From Rhytidiadelphus loreus (lineage: Eukaryota; Streptophyta; Bryopsida; Hypnales; Hylocomiaceae), in the NCBI GenBank assembly GCA_947034895.1, contig OX344763.1, forward strand, positions 994,501-1,058,500: a stretch of 64,000 nucleotides of DNA, given 5' to 3'. Under the pieces are notes generated by a model. That model saw only the letters and a list, made by a program, of their open reading frames with translations, was not told the origin of the DNA and did not search any database. The first letter of the stretch is position 1, and each line of letters opens with the position of its first letter. The translations under genes and the position numbers were made by a program. This document shows positions 37,701-50,465 of the stretch, piece by piece.

Positions 37701-40189
37701 AGTTTTAAAAAATAACATGACAAAGTGTCATCAATTTGTATAGGCTCTAGTTGTTGCAATCCCGACCTTGATTTAATTATAAACCAACAAAACAATTTAC
37801 CGAATGTAGCTAGGCGATGCGCTCATATTAGGGATCAATCAATTCCAAGTATAAGTAGGTGCCACTTTCATGATCTATCTAGCCTCTTTTGACCTCATAA
37901 TAGGTTGTGCCACATCATACAAGCATCATTTTGAATAACTTTATATTTCAATTGGCAACAATGCTAACACATGAGCACACAAACGTGAGCCTATGAGCCT
38001 TGAACCTAATGTTCAAACTAATTAGACCACAACCTTCAAATTGTGTAAGACTTCACTAGTGTATATGTAATCACCTCTAGTTTTTACTCTTTTAATGTAA
38101 ATATAACCATATGTGGAATTGCAAGAAAAACTATGAAATTAAATGTTAGTGATATATATAATTCATTAAAAACAATAAGAGTGTCATTGTCTCAAGATTT
38201 AAGTTCACTTTTACCTCCACTTGATGATTGATAAAAAAAATTACGATTTAAACATTACCAATAGAGTGTGAAGGTCAAGACTTCTTTGAAGAATTTGGAT
38301 TTTTTAATTTTATTACCTGAATTATAGTTTAAGTCAATTTGTTTGACTTTTAGAAATTAAAGAACATATTTGTAGTATCACTTGATTTGCTCTTGATTGA
38401 AAGTTTATAACTCTTTACATTGATTCTACTCTATATATTCTAATTGACATACTTTTGATAAAATTTGAATTATCTTTCTATATTTTTAATAATTTTTATA
38501 TTTGTTAAGCCTTTAATATGTGAATTCTTTTAGGTAATATTAGGAAAATATTATTTATGATAGATGATATTACTACTCAAATTTAATCAATTAGATTAAG
38601 CCTCTTCGCACTAATTGGATGAAATTTGGACAAATGTGGTCTAATTAGTTTGAACATTTGGATGCAATCTTTATGAAATTTGGATGAAGGTAGGTGATAG
38701 AGGGATGAAAATTGGATGAAGGTGGATGCACAATTGATCACAACTACACTAGAAATAATTTGAAATTAGTGTAGGCCACATGATATTGGTTTTAACTAAA
38801 ATATTGTAAGTTATTTATTAGTGTGCCTTGCAAAATTTAGATGATTTCAAGATTAGTACAAGTTAGTGATAATACCGGAATGTAGGATTCATTGATAAAA
38901 TTAATTCAAGTACATATAAACTAAATTAAAAAAAATTTGGTGATGAATGATTGTTTATAATTTTTGTAAATGACCCATGAAATGTTATAAGAGGCCTCCG
39001 AAGGATTGTCTTGACCATGGTTCCCCATGCTGTGAATCAAGTTGTTTAATAATAATAATAAATACTTTTTTTTTAATATTATAAAATTATTATTATTTTA
39101 TTAAAAACTATTTAAAAACTATCATTTTTTTATAAAAAAATGTGTAAAAGAATATTTTTTAAAATAATTTTTTTGTGCAATCCGATGTGGCAGTTTCTCA
39201 GCCACATCAAACTGTTGGTTTTGCAACATTCCCACAATTCGGGAATGTCCGGGAACTCACAGTCTCTCAATGGGTTGAAATAACATATAATGTCTAAACA
39301 ATATAGCAACAGTTTCATACAAGTCACAAGTAAAATACACAAGTGTCTATAGAGTTGGAGATACTAAGATCCATTCCTAAATGAGATTCTTTACTACATG
39401 CATAGTTAACTCTTGACTAAATTCAAAACTATTGACTACATATCCTAAAAGCTACAAAAGAAAGACAAAAGTTGTTAAATTTTGAAGAGTATCAAACAAA
39501 GAAAACTAATTGTGCAAAAATTTAGAAATAATAAATTACAATCATAGTTAGAAGGCTCTAGAAGTTGCCTTAAATTTACTACCAATCTATTACTAATCTA
39601 TGCTCAATCTACAAGATGCTTGCTTGATTTGAGGGACTTTGAGGTTCTAAAGAGCAATCTAAAGCCAATTGAAAACAATGTTGGTGGATGTCAATGAGCA
39701 TGGCACATTCCTTGAGAGTTGTAGGTGCAAAAATTGAACTTGGTCATGGTCAAAAGGATGGTAGAACAATTATCTACACACTTCAATTTTTAATAAATTT
39801 TGTCCTCTTTTCAAAACTTTAAGAATATATAGTTAGTTTAAATTTAGTGAAGAATTGATTGTGTGGGAAAGGTCAAAGTGAAAAATGGATCTTTTTGTCA
39901 TCAACTCTTTATGATAAATTATTCAAGTGTCCTCAACAAGTTATCTAAGCGATTGCATTACATACCACCTTGAGTGAAATACAGGGAATTCATAAATAAC
40001 TTCCATAAACAAATCCCCTATTGTAACCCTTCAAGTCTCAATTCTCTACCTCAACATACCATGTACTAACTTGAACAAGCAACTCCACTACAAGACGCTT
40101 TGTTTTTGTCTCAATTGCACAAGCTTGCTTTTTAAGTAAGATAATTGCTCAAACTATGGTAGAAGTACCTATTTTGGACAGCCTCCTCT
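37701..40189. other. AT-rich intergenic DNA, no gene seen
   Basis: Only short frames with AT-driven composition. A compact hairpin is present at about 39184-39207 (GATGTGGC and GCCACATC), followed by another at 39229-39249 (CATTCCC and CGGGAATG). Confidence 0.5.
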
Positions 40190-40835
40190 ATCATGGTTTT
40201 TTAACTTGACCTATTGCGGACAATGGTTGGATGTAGTATTCATTGAGAAAGATTCTTTATTTGTACCTTCTCATCCACAGACTCCTCTCTCTTTCCTCCT
40301 TGCATAGGAAGAAGTGCCAAAGCTAACCAAAATAGGTGAGTCTATGAACCCGGAATGGATCCAAATGAAAAATCTACATTTATATTGAATAAAATATTCA
40401 TTCTCGGAAGAAAAAAGTTATTTTTATTTTGCATTCTTCCTCATCCTTATGTTTGCACACATTGAGCTCAATTTTTCAACAAATTTCCCAAGTTGCAGAA
40501 GTTGAAATGCTTCAGTTATCATGAATAGGTATTTCTAACTCACGGCAACTTAGGTAGATGCAAAGCTTCTTCCCCTTTGATCCAGAGCCAATAAAATTTC
40601 TTATAAGGTAGTCTATTCTAAAAGTGCCCATACTCTAAAAGTGATCATGACATAGAGGTACATTTTGCTTTCTTCAATGTACAAGCCGTGTACATTTCAA
40701 GAGGTGGTCGGTTTTAAAAACCATTGCATTTCAACTTCAAGAATTTGTAACTAATTCCACAAAGGTCCAAAAAATATGAAACGACTTGGGTTAGATGCCA
40801 ATTCCATTTTTCTTCCTACAAAATTTTTATTGAAA
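40190..40835. repeat. Dispersed repeat, copy 2
   Basis: Partner of 2840-4020 (shared phrases given there). This copy is shorter, lacks the 54-bp duplication and carries a unique insert around 40410-40430. The two copies lie about 37 kb apart in the same orientation. Confidence 0.75.
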
Positions 40836-41480
40836 ATTGTTTCAAGAAGTTAAGCTTCCCTGTTCAAAAGGCAATCAGCTCTTAAGGGTAGAACTCTACC
40901 TAATACCGCCATCCACACAATTCCATCACCTACAGGATCCTCCCCATTGTGTTAGTGGCCAAAATATACTACCACAATCTTTACAGCCCTTCATCACGAT
41001 GGCAATGTACTTGGGGAGCGGACAAATTAGCCGACGCATTACCAAGGGTTTGCCCATGCTTCAACAAGGGTCTACTCACGATTTAACATTTCAGCTTTGA
41101 AAAATCACAAAAAATTCACTTCTTGTCGGAATGTCTTCGTTCTTTTTGCAAATTGACTTCTCTCAAACTTTTCTATCTCTGGGAAATATGGGAGTTGACA
41201 AAATAGCTTCTCCAAAGATACGTAGATACCAAATCTGTGTGGTAATGGGTTACATGGTTGCTTTAAGAGCATCCTACCTTATGCAACAACAGTGAATATG
41301 CTCAATGTCACGAAATTCTTTGAAGTCCACATTCCTCAGACAAATTCTTCATGATCCTTCAAACTGACTCCATTGGATTTTCAAGGAGGTGCCGTGTGGG
41401 CCAACTCAGGCGCTTGTCTGACTGACTGACTCAGGCTGGAATACGGAAGGGGCTCAGTTTGGGGCAACAAGCAACCCCAA
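40836..41480. other. Intergenic DNA, no gene seen
   Basis: A plus-strand frame at 40837-41100 shows no family resemblance. Composition becomes GC-richer after 41390, towards the NARA5 upstream region. A short CTGA run lies at 41417-41434. Confidence 0.4.
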
Positions 41481-41599
41481 GATCAACGCTTCCCAAAGAA
41501 ACACCAGACACAAGCGACAAGCGACAAGGGACGAACGACGACGAAGTCCGAGCCGAACGGAACGAGAAACGAATTCTGGTCGGCGTCTGTGAGATGAAA

Positions 41600-41923
41600 G
41601 CTTATCTGTAAATGAACGAAGGGAACGAACGGAGGACGACAGGGAGCCACCCCTCGGGGATGAAAACGCCCCAACGGCATGCCAGTCCCCTCGCCCACCA
41701 TCCACTTGTCATCCGGGTCCCACCGGGTCTCGACCTGTGCATCATCCGTGTCCCCGCAGGGTATCATCCACCCGCCGTCGTATTTAGACACGACCCGGAA
41801 CGCCCTCTTCGTCTCCCTCAACTCCCACGTCCCTCGCAGGATCCGCTTCCCCTGCATCGCCATCGCCATCGCCCCTTCCAGTGGCTCGGATAACTTCATC
41901 TTTACATTGCCGACTTGCTGCAC
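41600..41923 (-). CDS. Unrecognised open frame upstream of NARA5, possible exon
   Basis: On the minus strand a gene-like frame runs from about 41923 (AVQQVGNVKMKLSEPLEG) through WELRETKRAFRVVSKYDGGW to WDPDDKWMVGEGTG. Its codon use is GC-rich like NARA5 exon 1. A TAA lies about ten codons upstream, after a T-rich tract ending AAATTCGAG, which could be a splice acceptor. A strong acceptor (TTCATTTACAG) lies at about 41610 inside the open frame, so the real coding part may end earlier. An ATG is available at 41899. I do not recognise the protein. It would be head to head with NARA5. Confidence 0.35.
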
Positions 41924-42045
41924 AGCGAATTCGCTCCCTCGAATTTAAAAAAAAATAATTGTTGGAGGTGGAGGCAGCGGGGTGCGGCACAGAGGGGGGG
42001 CGCGGGGTGCACGGGGGAGTGGGAGTGGGAGGGGCGGCGGCTTCG

Positions 42046-45000
42046 ATGGCCGCCATAGCCAACCTGCCTTCACTCACATCCGCCGGGTTGTTGCAGCAGC
42101 AGGGGTCTAGCAGCAGCAGCAGCAGCGGAGGAGGCGAGAAGGAGGGAGAGGTCAATTCTTGTTTCGTGGCGCGGCGAGCACGTCGTTGCAGTGCTGTTGT
42201 CGTGCGGAGCTCTAATTTGACGGCGTCTTCTCCTTCTCCTTCTTCTCTGTCTTACTCCTCGTCTTTTTCGACCAAGTCTTCTTCCAAAGTTAGGTGCAGG
42301 AGGTTCATCGGCCGGGGCAGAATTAGTTTGTTCCAGAGTGACCACACGGTCTTGTTCATGATTCACAGGCTGGCATGTGCGTGTAACGGGGACAGGCAGC
42401 GACAGCATACCATGTGTAACGGCCTTAGTAAGGGCTCGGAAAATGCTGCCTACCAGGTACGCATATCAGGGGCTTTTACGTCCTTAGAGGTGTGTGTTGG
42501 TTGCCTTGGAGTTTGTCAATTTCGATGCATGTCCAAATTTTACGGTGGAAGGCTCTCTTCTGCGCTGTCGAGTGTTTTAACTTCTTACGAATGGAATCTC
42601 TTAAGATGTGTTTGTTGTGGTCATGATGATTGAGGTGACCCTGAAGAGATACTTGTCGTTGGAAGAATGCCACTCACTGAAGACAGAATAGTTGGCAAGA
42701 ATTATTGGCTCTCGTCTTGAGAGCCTTATCATAATTTTAAAGATACCGTTTACGATTTGTTCAATTTTTAGGCACATGGCATGTCTAATTTCAAGATGTC
42801 GGTGGCTTATTTAGGACGAGATGGCACGCGTGAGAGTTGAGTTATCCAACATTATTGTCTGTTTAAATATACGAGACATGTCGTGTCTCCAGAATCATAG
42901 AATTTCATAGTTCAAAGAATCAAAGAATCTCTTGGTGTACGAGGGAAATGGATAATTTAGGGGAAATTGCTTGAAAGTAGGATATGAGTGCGCGGTCTGC
43001 TTCAGAGGGGCTCTCAGAGTTTCACTCTACAGCTGTGGTCACGCTGGTGTAATACTTTGCAAATTAGGTCATTTCAGCTCAGTATCCGAACCAAATCTCA
43101 AAGAAGCTGAAATCCAATCTGTGTCCAGCCTGGTGTGAATTAAGAGTGCGTTTAACTTTTACCTTACTCCTAGGGTATAATAGTAATCACAAATTCTAAT
43201 TTTATACCAAACAAAAGATAGCTTCTTGCCAACTTCTGGCGTGCTCTTCTATGACTGATATCCCCTGATAGCAAAACTATTCCAAAACCTACAGAGCTGC
43301 TGTTGTGTGGTCCAAGGAATGCCACTCCCAATTTCTCTTTCCGGTATTATTCTTGTGCTCGCTAGATACATTATAACGTTCGTCCTCCAGACAAAGTGCG
43401 AAGTTGGCTTGTAGTTGATCAATTGAAGGTCTTCTTGGATTCTATATTAGTATTCAAGCCTGCTCGATTTTGTCTTGCAGATCAATAGTGATCCTCAGAG
43501 AACAGAAGACCAACCTTATGGCATACCTGACAAAACAGTTCCAGAACGGTGGGACGTCGTTGGCCTCGGCCAAGCGATGGTATTATTATCGTCTCTCTCT
43601 CGCTTTGGTTTCTTGATGACTTTCTCTCCGAGCTTTAGTCGTCTTGACGAATGAGTTATAACTGAGAGACAGGATTTGATGCAGATCCATTCTAATTTTC
43701 CTAATTTATTGCATGCAGGTCGACTTCTCTGGCACTGTAGGCTATGACTTTCTGGAAGAGCTAGGGTTAGTAAAAGGTACTCGGAAGGTAGTGAACCACG
43801 AGGAAAGAGGGAAAGTACTGCGTGCTTTAGATGGTCGCAACTACAAGCTTTCCGCCGGGGGGTCCCTCTCCAACACCTTGGTTGCACTCGCTAGGTTGGG
43901 TACGACCAGCGGTGAGAACTCTGCACAAAACGTTGCCATGACGGGTAGTGTTGGCAGTGATCCTCTGGGGGATTTCTACAGGTGACGATCAATCTGCAAC
44001 CGCTTGTTGTCCGATGAATTCTTCCGCTTGTGTAATTACTTTGTATGGCTTAGGAAAAGAACTCGCTCTCTGCTTTACAATGCGCTCCCGTTTCTTGTGA
44101 ATGCTGTCTTTTTTTTGCGATGTAAGACATCGTGAACTGTGCGATATTAGCGAGGCATTCATCCGCTGAAGGATGTGTTAATGGTGTGCTGTTCAGAACC
44201 AAATTGTTACGGGCAAATGTACATTTCTTGTCCCAGCCTGTTGTAGATGGCACGACAGGCACTGTCATTGTGCTGACCACGCCTGATGCACAGCGCACCA
44301 TGCTTTCTTACCAGGTTAGAAAATTTCAGCTCTTTTCTATTTTTTTCTATTCTTTCATATTGGTGGCATCGGTATCTGAACATGCTTGTTCGTGTGAATA
44401 GGGAATGTCTTCGATTGTGAACTTCGATGCCGTGCTGGCTGGAGCTATCGCTAAATCCAGAGTGCTGGTAGTAGAAGGCTATTTGTGGGAAATTAGTCAG
44501 ACCATCGAGGCGATTGCTCAGGCTTGTGAGGCTGCACGCCAGCAAGGGGTATTAGTGGCATTGACTGCTAGCGACGTCTCTTGTGTGACTCGACATCGAC
44601 AGCAATTTTGGTGAGCAGCATTCTCAGTACATTCATATCATAGACCTATGTTAATTCAATGAACTGATTCTGGGATAAAGAAGTAGTCAAAAGAGTTTTT
44701 ATGTCGAGTCTTTTTCATGTCTCTTGGGTTCTCATGAATCTGCATGTCTGACGTTTTTTATTTTGCTCCCTTAACGTTTCTTGTTGGAACTTTTGTCGCA
44801 GGGATGTTATGTGCCAAAGCACGGATATCTTGTTTGCCAATGCTGACGAAGCTCGAGCACTGTGTGCATTTGGGGACGATTCTACTCCGGAACAGGCTGC
44901 AAAGCATCTTAACCAGTTCTGCCCACTGGTCTCCGTCACTGATGGGGCACGGGGTTCCTACATTGGATTGAGAGGAGAGTTGGTTTTTATACCTCCTGCA

Positions 45001-45279
45001 CCGTGTGTTCCAGTGGATACTTGTGGAGCTGGAGACGCTTATGCGGCTGGTGTGCTTTATGGATTGCTTCGTGGAGTTCCTGATATCAAAGGGATGGGAG
45101 ATTTGGCAGCCCGAGTTGCAGCTGTAGTGGTCGGCCAACAGGGAACGCGACTGAAAGAGGATGCGGCTGTTGAACTTGCTGAGTCTGTGAACAGTCTTTC
45201 GGGTGTTCTAGATACGCGAATAATGGAGCTTATGGGAATGAAAGATGAACTGCAGACCAAGAAGATCTCGAGTGTATGA
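42046..45279 (+). CDS. NARA5: Plastid pfkB-type carbohydrate kinase, NARA5 orthologue, 6 exons, 525 aa
   Basis: Exons: 42046-42456, 43481-43579, 43719-43981, 44197-44314, 44402-44610, 44802-45279, GT-AG, phases consistent, stop TGA. Exon 1 encodes a long Ser/Arg-rich region (residues 1 to about 110) typical of a plastid transit peptide. Then WDVVGLGQAMVDFSG, GGSLSNTLVALARLG (217-231; pfkB signature 1), NVAMTGSVGSDPLGDFY, DGTTGTVIVLTTPDAQRTM, and DTCGAGDAYAAG (439-450; signature 2, catalytic Asp445 in GAGD). The text follows my memory of Arabidopsis NARA5 (At4g27600), needed for normal photosynthetic gene expression and Rubisco accumulation. Its sugar substrate is not established to my knowledge. 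The start is the first ATG in a long frame with no earlier ATG. The Gly- and Ser-rich leader could shift it. Confidence 0.94.
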
Positions 45280-46668
45280 GTTCCAAGGCGGTGTATCTGG
45301 CCGAGAAGACCCAAATAACAGTTGCGATTGTTACATTCCACGACAGTAGTGCTCTTTTGAGGTGGACCGAATTCTGGTCCTGCGGGTCGTTTCCACTGGG
45401 ATTCAATGAGATTGCGGTCCAACGAGATTGCGATTCATCAGCATATGGATACTTGAGCCTCATGAACTTGGTGGAAATGCTACCAAGATGTAGGCATCAT
45501 AGTCCAATTGAATTTAAATTGTGGGGTCAGGGACGGGAGATGCTGGGGGATACAAAAAGTACCTGCTGCGTATAGATATGCTTTCAGGTATTCATTGACA
45601 GGGCAGTGAGATGACGAAAAACTATTCTTGGGTCGGACTTGACCAATCTTTAATCACATTCTTTCCACATCCATTTATGTGTCTAAAAAAATTAATGAGG
45701 ACACGCACTGTTATGTCACTGCTGTGGACAGCAATTGCTACATTGTTCTATATAAAGTCTAACAATTCGGATCAGCTTCAGTCTGACTTGGCCGTCATCT
45801 CTACAAATTTTCTTTGCTGTTTACATGGGTTTTGCAGCTGTGCTTGGTTTACTGGATTCGGGAGTGTTATCTAGTGCCGGGTAAGATTTTGTCCCCTCAT
45901 TTTGATACTCTTGAAGACGTTCGCTGTTATCCGAATGAGGTTGATTTTCATATGGACTGGGGGAGGGCACGGGAATGACGGTCACGTAGAAAAGTAGTGT
46001 CAACCAAAAAATACATACCGTAAATTGGGATCAGATTCATCATACAAATCATTTCTTTTGGGGTTGAATTTCCTTTCATTAAGAATTTTTGGGATTTCAT
46101 TTCACATGATTTGGAATATTTCGTGACCTTTGGCAAGGTCCTCACAGCTTTATTGTGATACATAGGGCTCTTTACTTAAGGCTTTATCAAATCTTTTGTA
46201 ACCTTTAATAGTAGGGTCCTCCTTAGTAAGCTAGTAAAAGGATTGATTAAGTTTCAATCCCTTCCAATGAATACAATCTTTCTTTGAGGGGAGAAAAAAG
46301 GATTAAGCTTAGAGTAGAAACACCCATTCTTATCCATGAATCCAATTCAATCATGATGTACTAACAATGTACATTCTTATTAAGAAAATGTGCACCTTTG
46401 GTATACTATGACAAAATTAGGTGTAGAAGTGGGGATGGGTGTCTTCACCTTACTAAGCTTATGTATTTCATGGATTTCTTACTTTTATAAAGCAATCACC
46501 TTGGTATGCATATTACTTTTCATTGGATTTTGAGGATACATATTTTTTTTTCAAATTTTAAATTAGTATTTACTACACTATTCAATTATGCCACGTTTAT
46601 AATTTCTGAAAATTTCATTACATGCCATATTGAATTGTATTTTGAATTATTTTTTAACAAACGGTTGA
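45280..46668. other. 3' flank of NARA5
   Basis: Contains the NARA5 3' UTR. A well-formed small exon-like stretch lies at about 45839-45881 (acceptor GGTTTTGCAG|CTGTGC and donor CCGG|GTAAG), perhaps a spliced 3' UTR or part of an unseen transcript. After 46180 the DNA is AT-rich. Confidence 0.4.
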
Positions 46669-47086
46669 CCCCGAGTGTACGGGTACTTCAATCAGGGCCG
46701 GTATACACTTGGGGCCGGATTGAAGGCCGGCCGGAACTCTCCAAGTTTGAACCAATGGGATTGCTCAATTTCTCCAAATCCGGCCCAAGGGCTTTATACT
46801 TGGGGCCGGATGGAACCACCACTCATCCTACGTGTCGCCTTAGGTGGCATGGTTTTGGCGCCAAACCATCCGGCCCCAAGGGAGCAATCGGGCCAAGGTT
46901 TTTGGTGGCCCAATTTCCCATCTAGGGCCGGATTGGTGTCACATTCGTCTCCTCCGTTGGATCGGACAAATCTCCACCGTCTACCATGCAAGGGCTTTTC
47001 TTTTCTTTTTTATTACATTTTTTATTAACTGTGAGCTCAATCCCATCTGGTTGAGTCATGTTGTGATACAGATGCTGTGTTACAAG

Positions 47087-47599
47087 TTGTTAATACTGAA
47101 TTTTATTGTTAATACTGAATTTTATTGTTAATACTGAATTTTATTGTTAATACTGAATTTTATTGTTAATACTGAATTTTATTGTTAATACTGAATTTTA
47201 TTGTTAATACTGAATTTTATTGTTAATACTGAATTTTATTGTTAATACTGAATTTTATTGTTAATACTGAATTTTATTGTTAATACTGAATTTTATTGTT
47301 AATACTGAATTTTATTGTTAATACTGAATTTTATTGTTAATACTGAATTTTATTGTTAATAATGAATTTTATTGTTAATAATGAATTTTATTGTTAATAA
47401 TGAATTTTATTGTTAATAATGAATTTTATTGTTAATAATGAATTTTATTGTTAATACTGAATTTTATTGTTAATAATGAATTTTATTGTTAATAATGAAT
47501 TTTATTGTTAATAATGAATTTTATTGTTAATAATGAATTTTATTGTTAATAATGAATTTTATTGTTAATAATGAATTTTATTGTTAATAATGAATTTTA
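47087..47599. repeat. 19-bp minisatellite, 27 copies
   Basis: The unit TTGTTAATACTGAATTTTA repeats without a gap 27 times. Fourteen copies read AATACTG, then five read AATAATG, one AATACTG and seven AATAATG. The only variable site is C/A at position 10 of the unit. The block structure shows that spread was by segmental duplication. It ends in TTATTATTAAC. Confidence 0.97.
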
Positions 47600-48239
47600 T
47601 TATTATTAACCATTGCAATTGTAACAATAATGTCTTTGCAATTGTTTTAGCATGAGGTATTAATAATTAATTTTTTTGGTGTAGACACAAATTACATACT
47701 ATGTTATAGATACTAATTTTGATAAATTACATGCTTAATAAGTAAATTTTTTATACGGACACAAATCTGTAAATGAAAGTCATTGTTGAAGTTATGTCAA
47801 AAACTTTGACATCTACAAGATAATGTGTGTTTTTATCAATTTTGATGACAAATACTTGAAAAAAGAATATGGTAAGGAAAAATTATGCTACTAGAAATAA
47901 CATGTATGGTAAAACTTGATTTACATTTATCATTGAATTCATTCAAGTTTTCATAATAAAAAATTTCATGCTTTTCTTTAAAATAAACTTAGAATAGAAA
48001 AATAGGAAGAGAGTGGAAAAGGTTAAAAAAAATTAAAAAAACTCTCTCTTCCATTTTGAAATAGGTAAAGTAGGAATAAAAAGGAAAAGTCTAAAGAATT
48101 CTAAATTTTTTTTTCCTATATTTGAAATAGAATAAATAGAAAAGGAAAACTTTTTTTTTTCTAAAGTATAAAAAATAATAAGAGAAAGGAAAAGATGCAT
48201 GTCTTAGATTTTTTTAATTGAGCATTTCAAAAATTCAAG
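47600..48239. other. AT-rich interior of the CACTA-like element
   Basis: Homopolymer-rich DNA without open frames of interest. Nothing else recognised. Confidence 0.4.
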
Positions 48240-48462
48240 AGTGTAGTAATCAAGAATTCGGCCTTAGAATCGGGCCCCAAGGGCTTTACATTGCTTGGGG
48301 CCGGAGTGATGAATTGCAATCCGGCCTTAGAATTCGGCCTCAACCACTTTACATTATCTGGGGCCGGAGTGGTGATTTGGGGCCGGATTGTGGGCCGGAT
48401 TGGAGGCAAATCGGGCCGGCCTTCCATCCGGCCCCAGGCCATGTATATACCCGCCCTCAGTG

Positions 48463-50460
48463 TAGTTAATCCATACCATGAGTCTATTACCGAAGTTCCA
48501 TGTTGTTTCGTTGATGGATTCCTTGCTGGTATTGAAGATTCCTAACGATACTGAATCTGACAAGTTGGTTGTAGCCCACACTGATGTTCCTTCCGGTATT
48601 TGCGGCATGCATCTTTTACTTTTAGGACTCTTGGCATCAATTGTTGAAATATGATTTGACATGACCTTTTAGCAAAAGAGCAAGCGTAGACTTCCACGAG
48701 GAAAGGTTCCGTACTAGATCACCAATAAGGTACATGGAAGAGTTTTAACCCATAAATGACACAGAGGACATTTTCTGGCTGATGAATGACAAAGAATCTC
48801 TCCATGCAAGATTATAAATGCAACTAATTCATTCTCCAAATTTTGTGTGAAAAGGGAAGGTTATATATAGACAGTAGTTTGACTTCCAATGAATGTGCCA
48901 ACAATTCATATAGTATCAAAACAAGATGGTTTCCAAGGTGATCAACTCATTGTTTAAATCCCTAAATGCCCAAGGCTTGTTTTGAGCCTTTTGGAATGTA
49001 TTCTGAATTGAACAAAAAGTTCAGTGTTTTGATAAGTTGAATCAATTTCTTTTGAATTGTGACCTTACAATTTCAAACTAGATATGTTGGAGATCACATA
49101 GGAAAAGAAAACACAACAATATCATTTAAGGATTGAAAGATTATAATGTTTGATCATGAGGGTGTTAAAAACAGTATGAAAATCTTTGAGCTCTCTTTTT
49201 GCATGTCAAATCTTAAAAATTGGTCACCAAAAAAATACAAGGTTGAAAAGTCTAACAAGCATAAACCCAATCAATTTATGGCTTCTAAAAATCTACTCTA
49301 TGATTTTTTTTAGGTGAATTTCTAGTGTGATTTTTTCTTCCAGGATTTAGTGTATTTGAGGCTCATTTCCAAGAGTCCTCAACACTACAGAAAGTCAAGA
49401 TTGCAATTGGTGCCCTAAAACTAAATCTTGAATAGAAAAATCATAATCATTCATTTTCAAAATCACATTATTGACTTCAAAATCACATTATTGCTAAAAC
49501 TAGACTTCAAAAAAAACCTTTCAAAAATATAAACTACTAAAAATAGAAATTTGGTAAGGTTTTATTTAACTTCAAAGTTTTTCAAACACCACATTTTGGT
49601 GCCTCAAGCATGTAGAGGTTAGAAGTTAAAGGTAGCAGCAAGTGTTTTTATTTTTATTTTTTATATAGTGACAAAGTGGCAATATTAAATGTTATAGCAA
49701 TGCTCCAAATTTCAACATTCATCCATATATTGGATAGAAAATATCTCATTAGCAAATATTGCATAATCATAATTTTGTTTTCATCCACAATTTGACAGTT
49801 TCATCCAAGATTGGATTTTATGGTGATTTTCTGCCCTTTCAATACTATTTGTGTTTCAAGGGCATGGTATTGGGCCTAATACTTTGCCAAAAAAATAACA
49901 CTCGTAGTAGTGGTCACAAAGTGGTGTTTGAAATTTTGTAATCTTTGTTACAACAAATTTTTACAAGGTGAATTTGTTCAAAAAAAATTCCTTAGCTCTC
50001 TAGTGCTAAAAGACCCCAAAACACATGATATTTTTGGGCTATTTACAATCTAAGCACCTACATGTGTTTGCATTTTAGTGTTCTTAGCTAGCTTAGATAT
50101 GTACTAAAGACCAAAAACATGAGGATGCAAGGACTTCAAATAAAAAATTCAAGAACAAATGTTAGCCAACTAGGGATTTGAAGAACAAGTGCCAAGACTA
50201 CAAGAAATGGAAGTAAAAAAGAATGAATGCAAGATAAACATTAGAATATATTGTTTGACGGCTAATGTAAGTCTCTAAACCTAAGCAACAATGACAAATG
50301 GAGGACTCCGGGTTGTATTGCTATAGTGTAACCTTAACCTCTAAACACCCAAGGCCATTTTTCTATGAAAAAACACTTAAAATTGTGTAAATACTCTATT
50401 AGGATTTTATTTTGTAAATTTTTGTGGTTATTTTCATGTTTTGATGGTATGTTTTGGTTA
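48463..50460. other. AT-rich intergenic DNA
   Basis: No gene seen. Phrases CCCTAAATGCCCAAGGC (about 48959) and CCTCTAAACACCCAAGGCC (about 50337) belong to a recurring terminal motif of a dispersed repeat. Confidence 0.5.
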
Positions 50461-50465
50461 TGTTT

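Larger units (their letters stand above)
46669..48462. mobile_element. Probable non-autonomous CACTA-like element with GGGGCCGG subterminal repeats
   Basis: Two GC-rich islands (46676-46945 and 48240-48450) in AT-rich DNA share TTGGGGCCGGA in direct and inverted orientation many times, and a longer phrase (CCAAGGGCTTTA, then CTTGGGGCCGG). This is the arrangement of subterminal repeats in En/Spm-type elements. The right end read inward is CACTGAGGGCGGGTA and the left is CCCCGAGTGTACGGGTA, related but not identical. No clean target duplication (TGA versus TAG). The interior holds a minisatellite and AT-rich DNA and no transposase. Confidence 0.4.

Noticed and set aside
42070..42408. Arginine-rich minus-strand frame
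   Set aside because: Complement of the Ser-rich transit peptide of NARA5 exon 1. CAG and TCT runs give Arg-rich shadows.
46506..47028. Plus-strand overlapping frames with Gly/Pro-rich text
   Set aside because: They arise from the GGGGCCGG island. The same occurs on both strands and at the second island.
47087..47599. CRISPR-like regular array
   Set aside because: The 19-bp units abut without spacers, and the setting is a plant nuclear genome.
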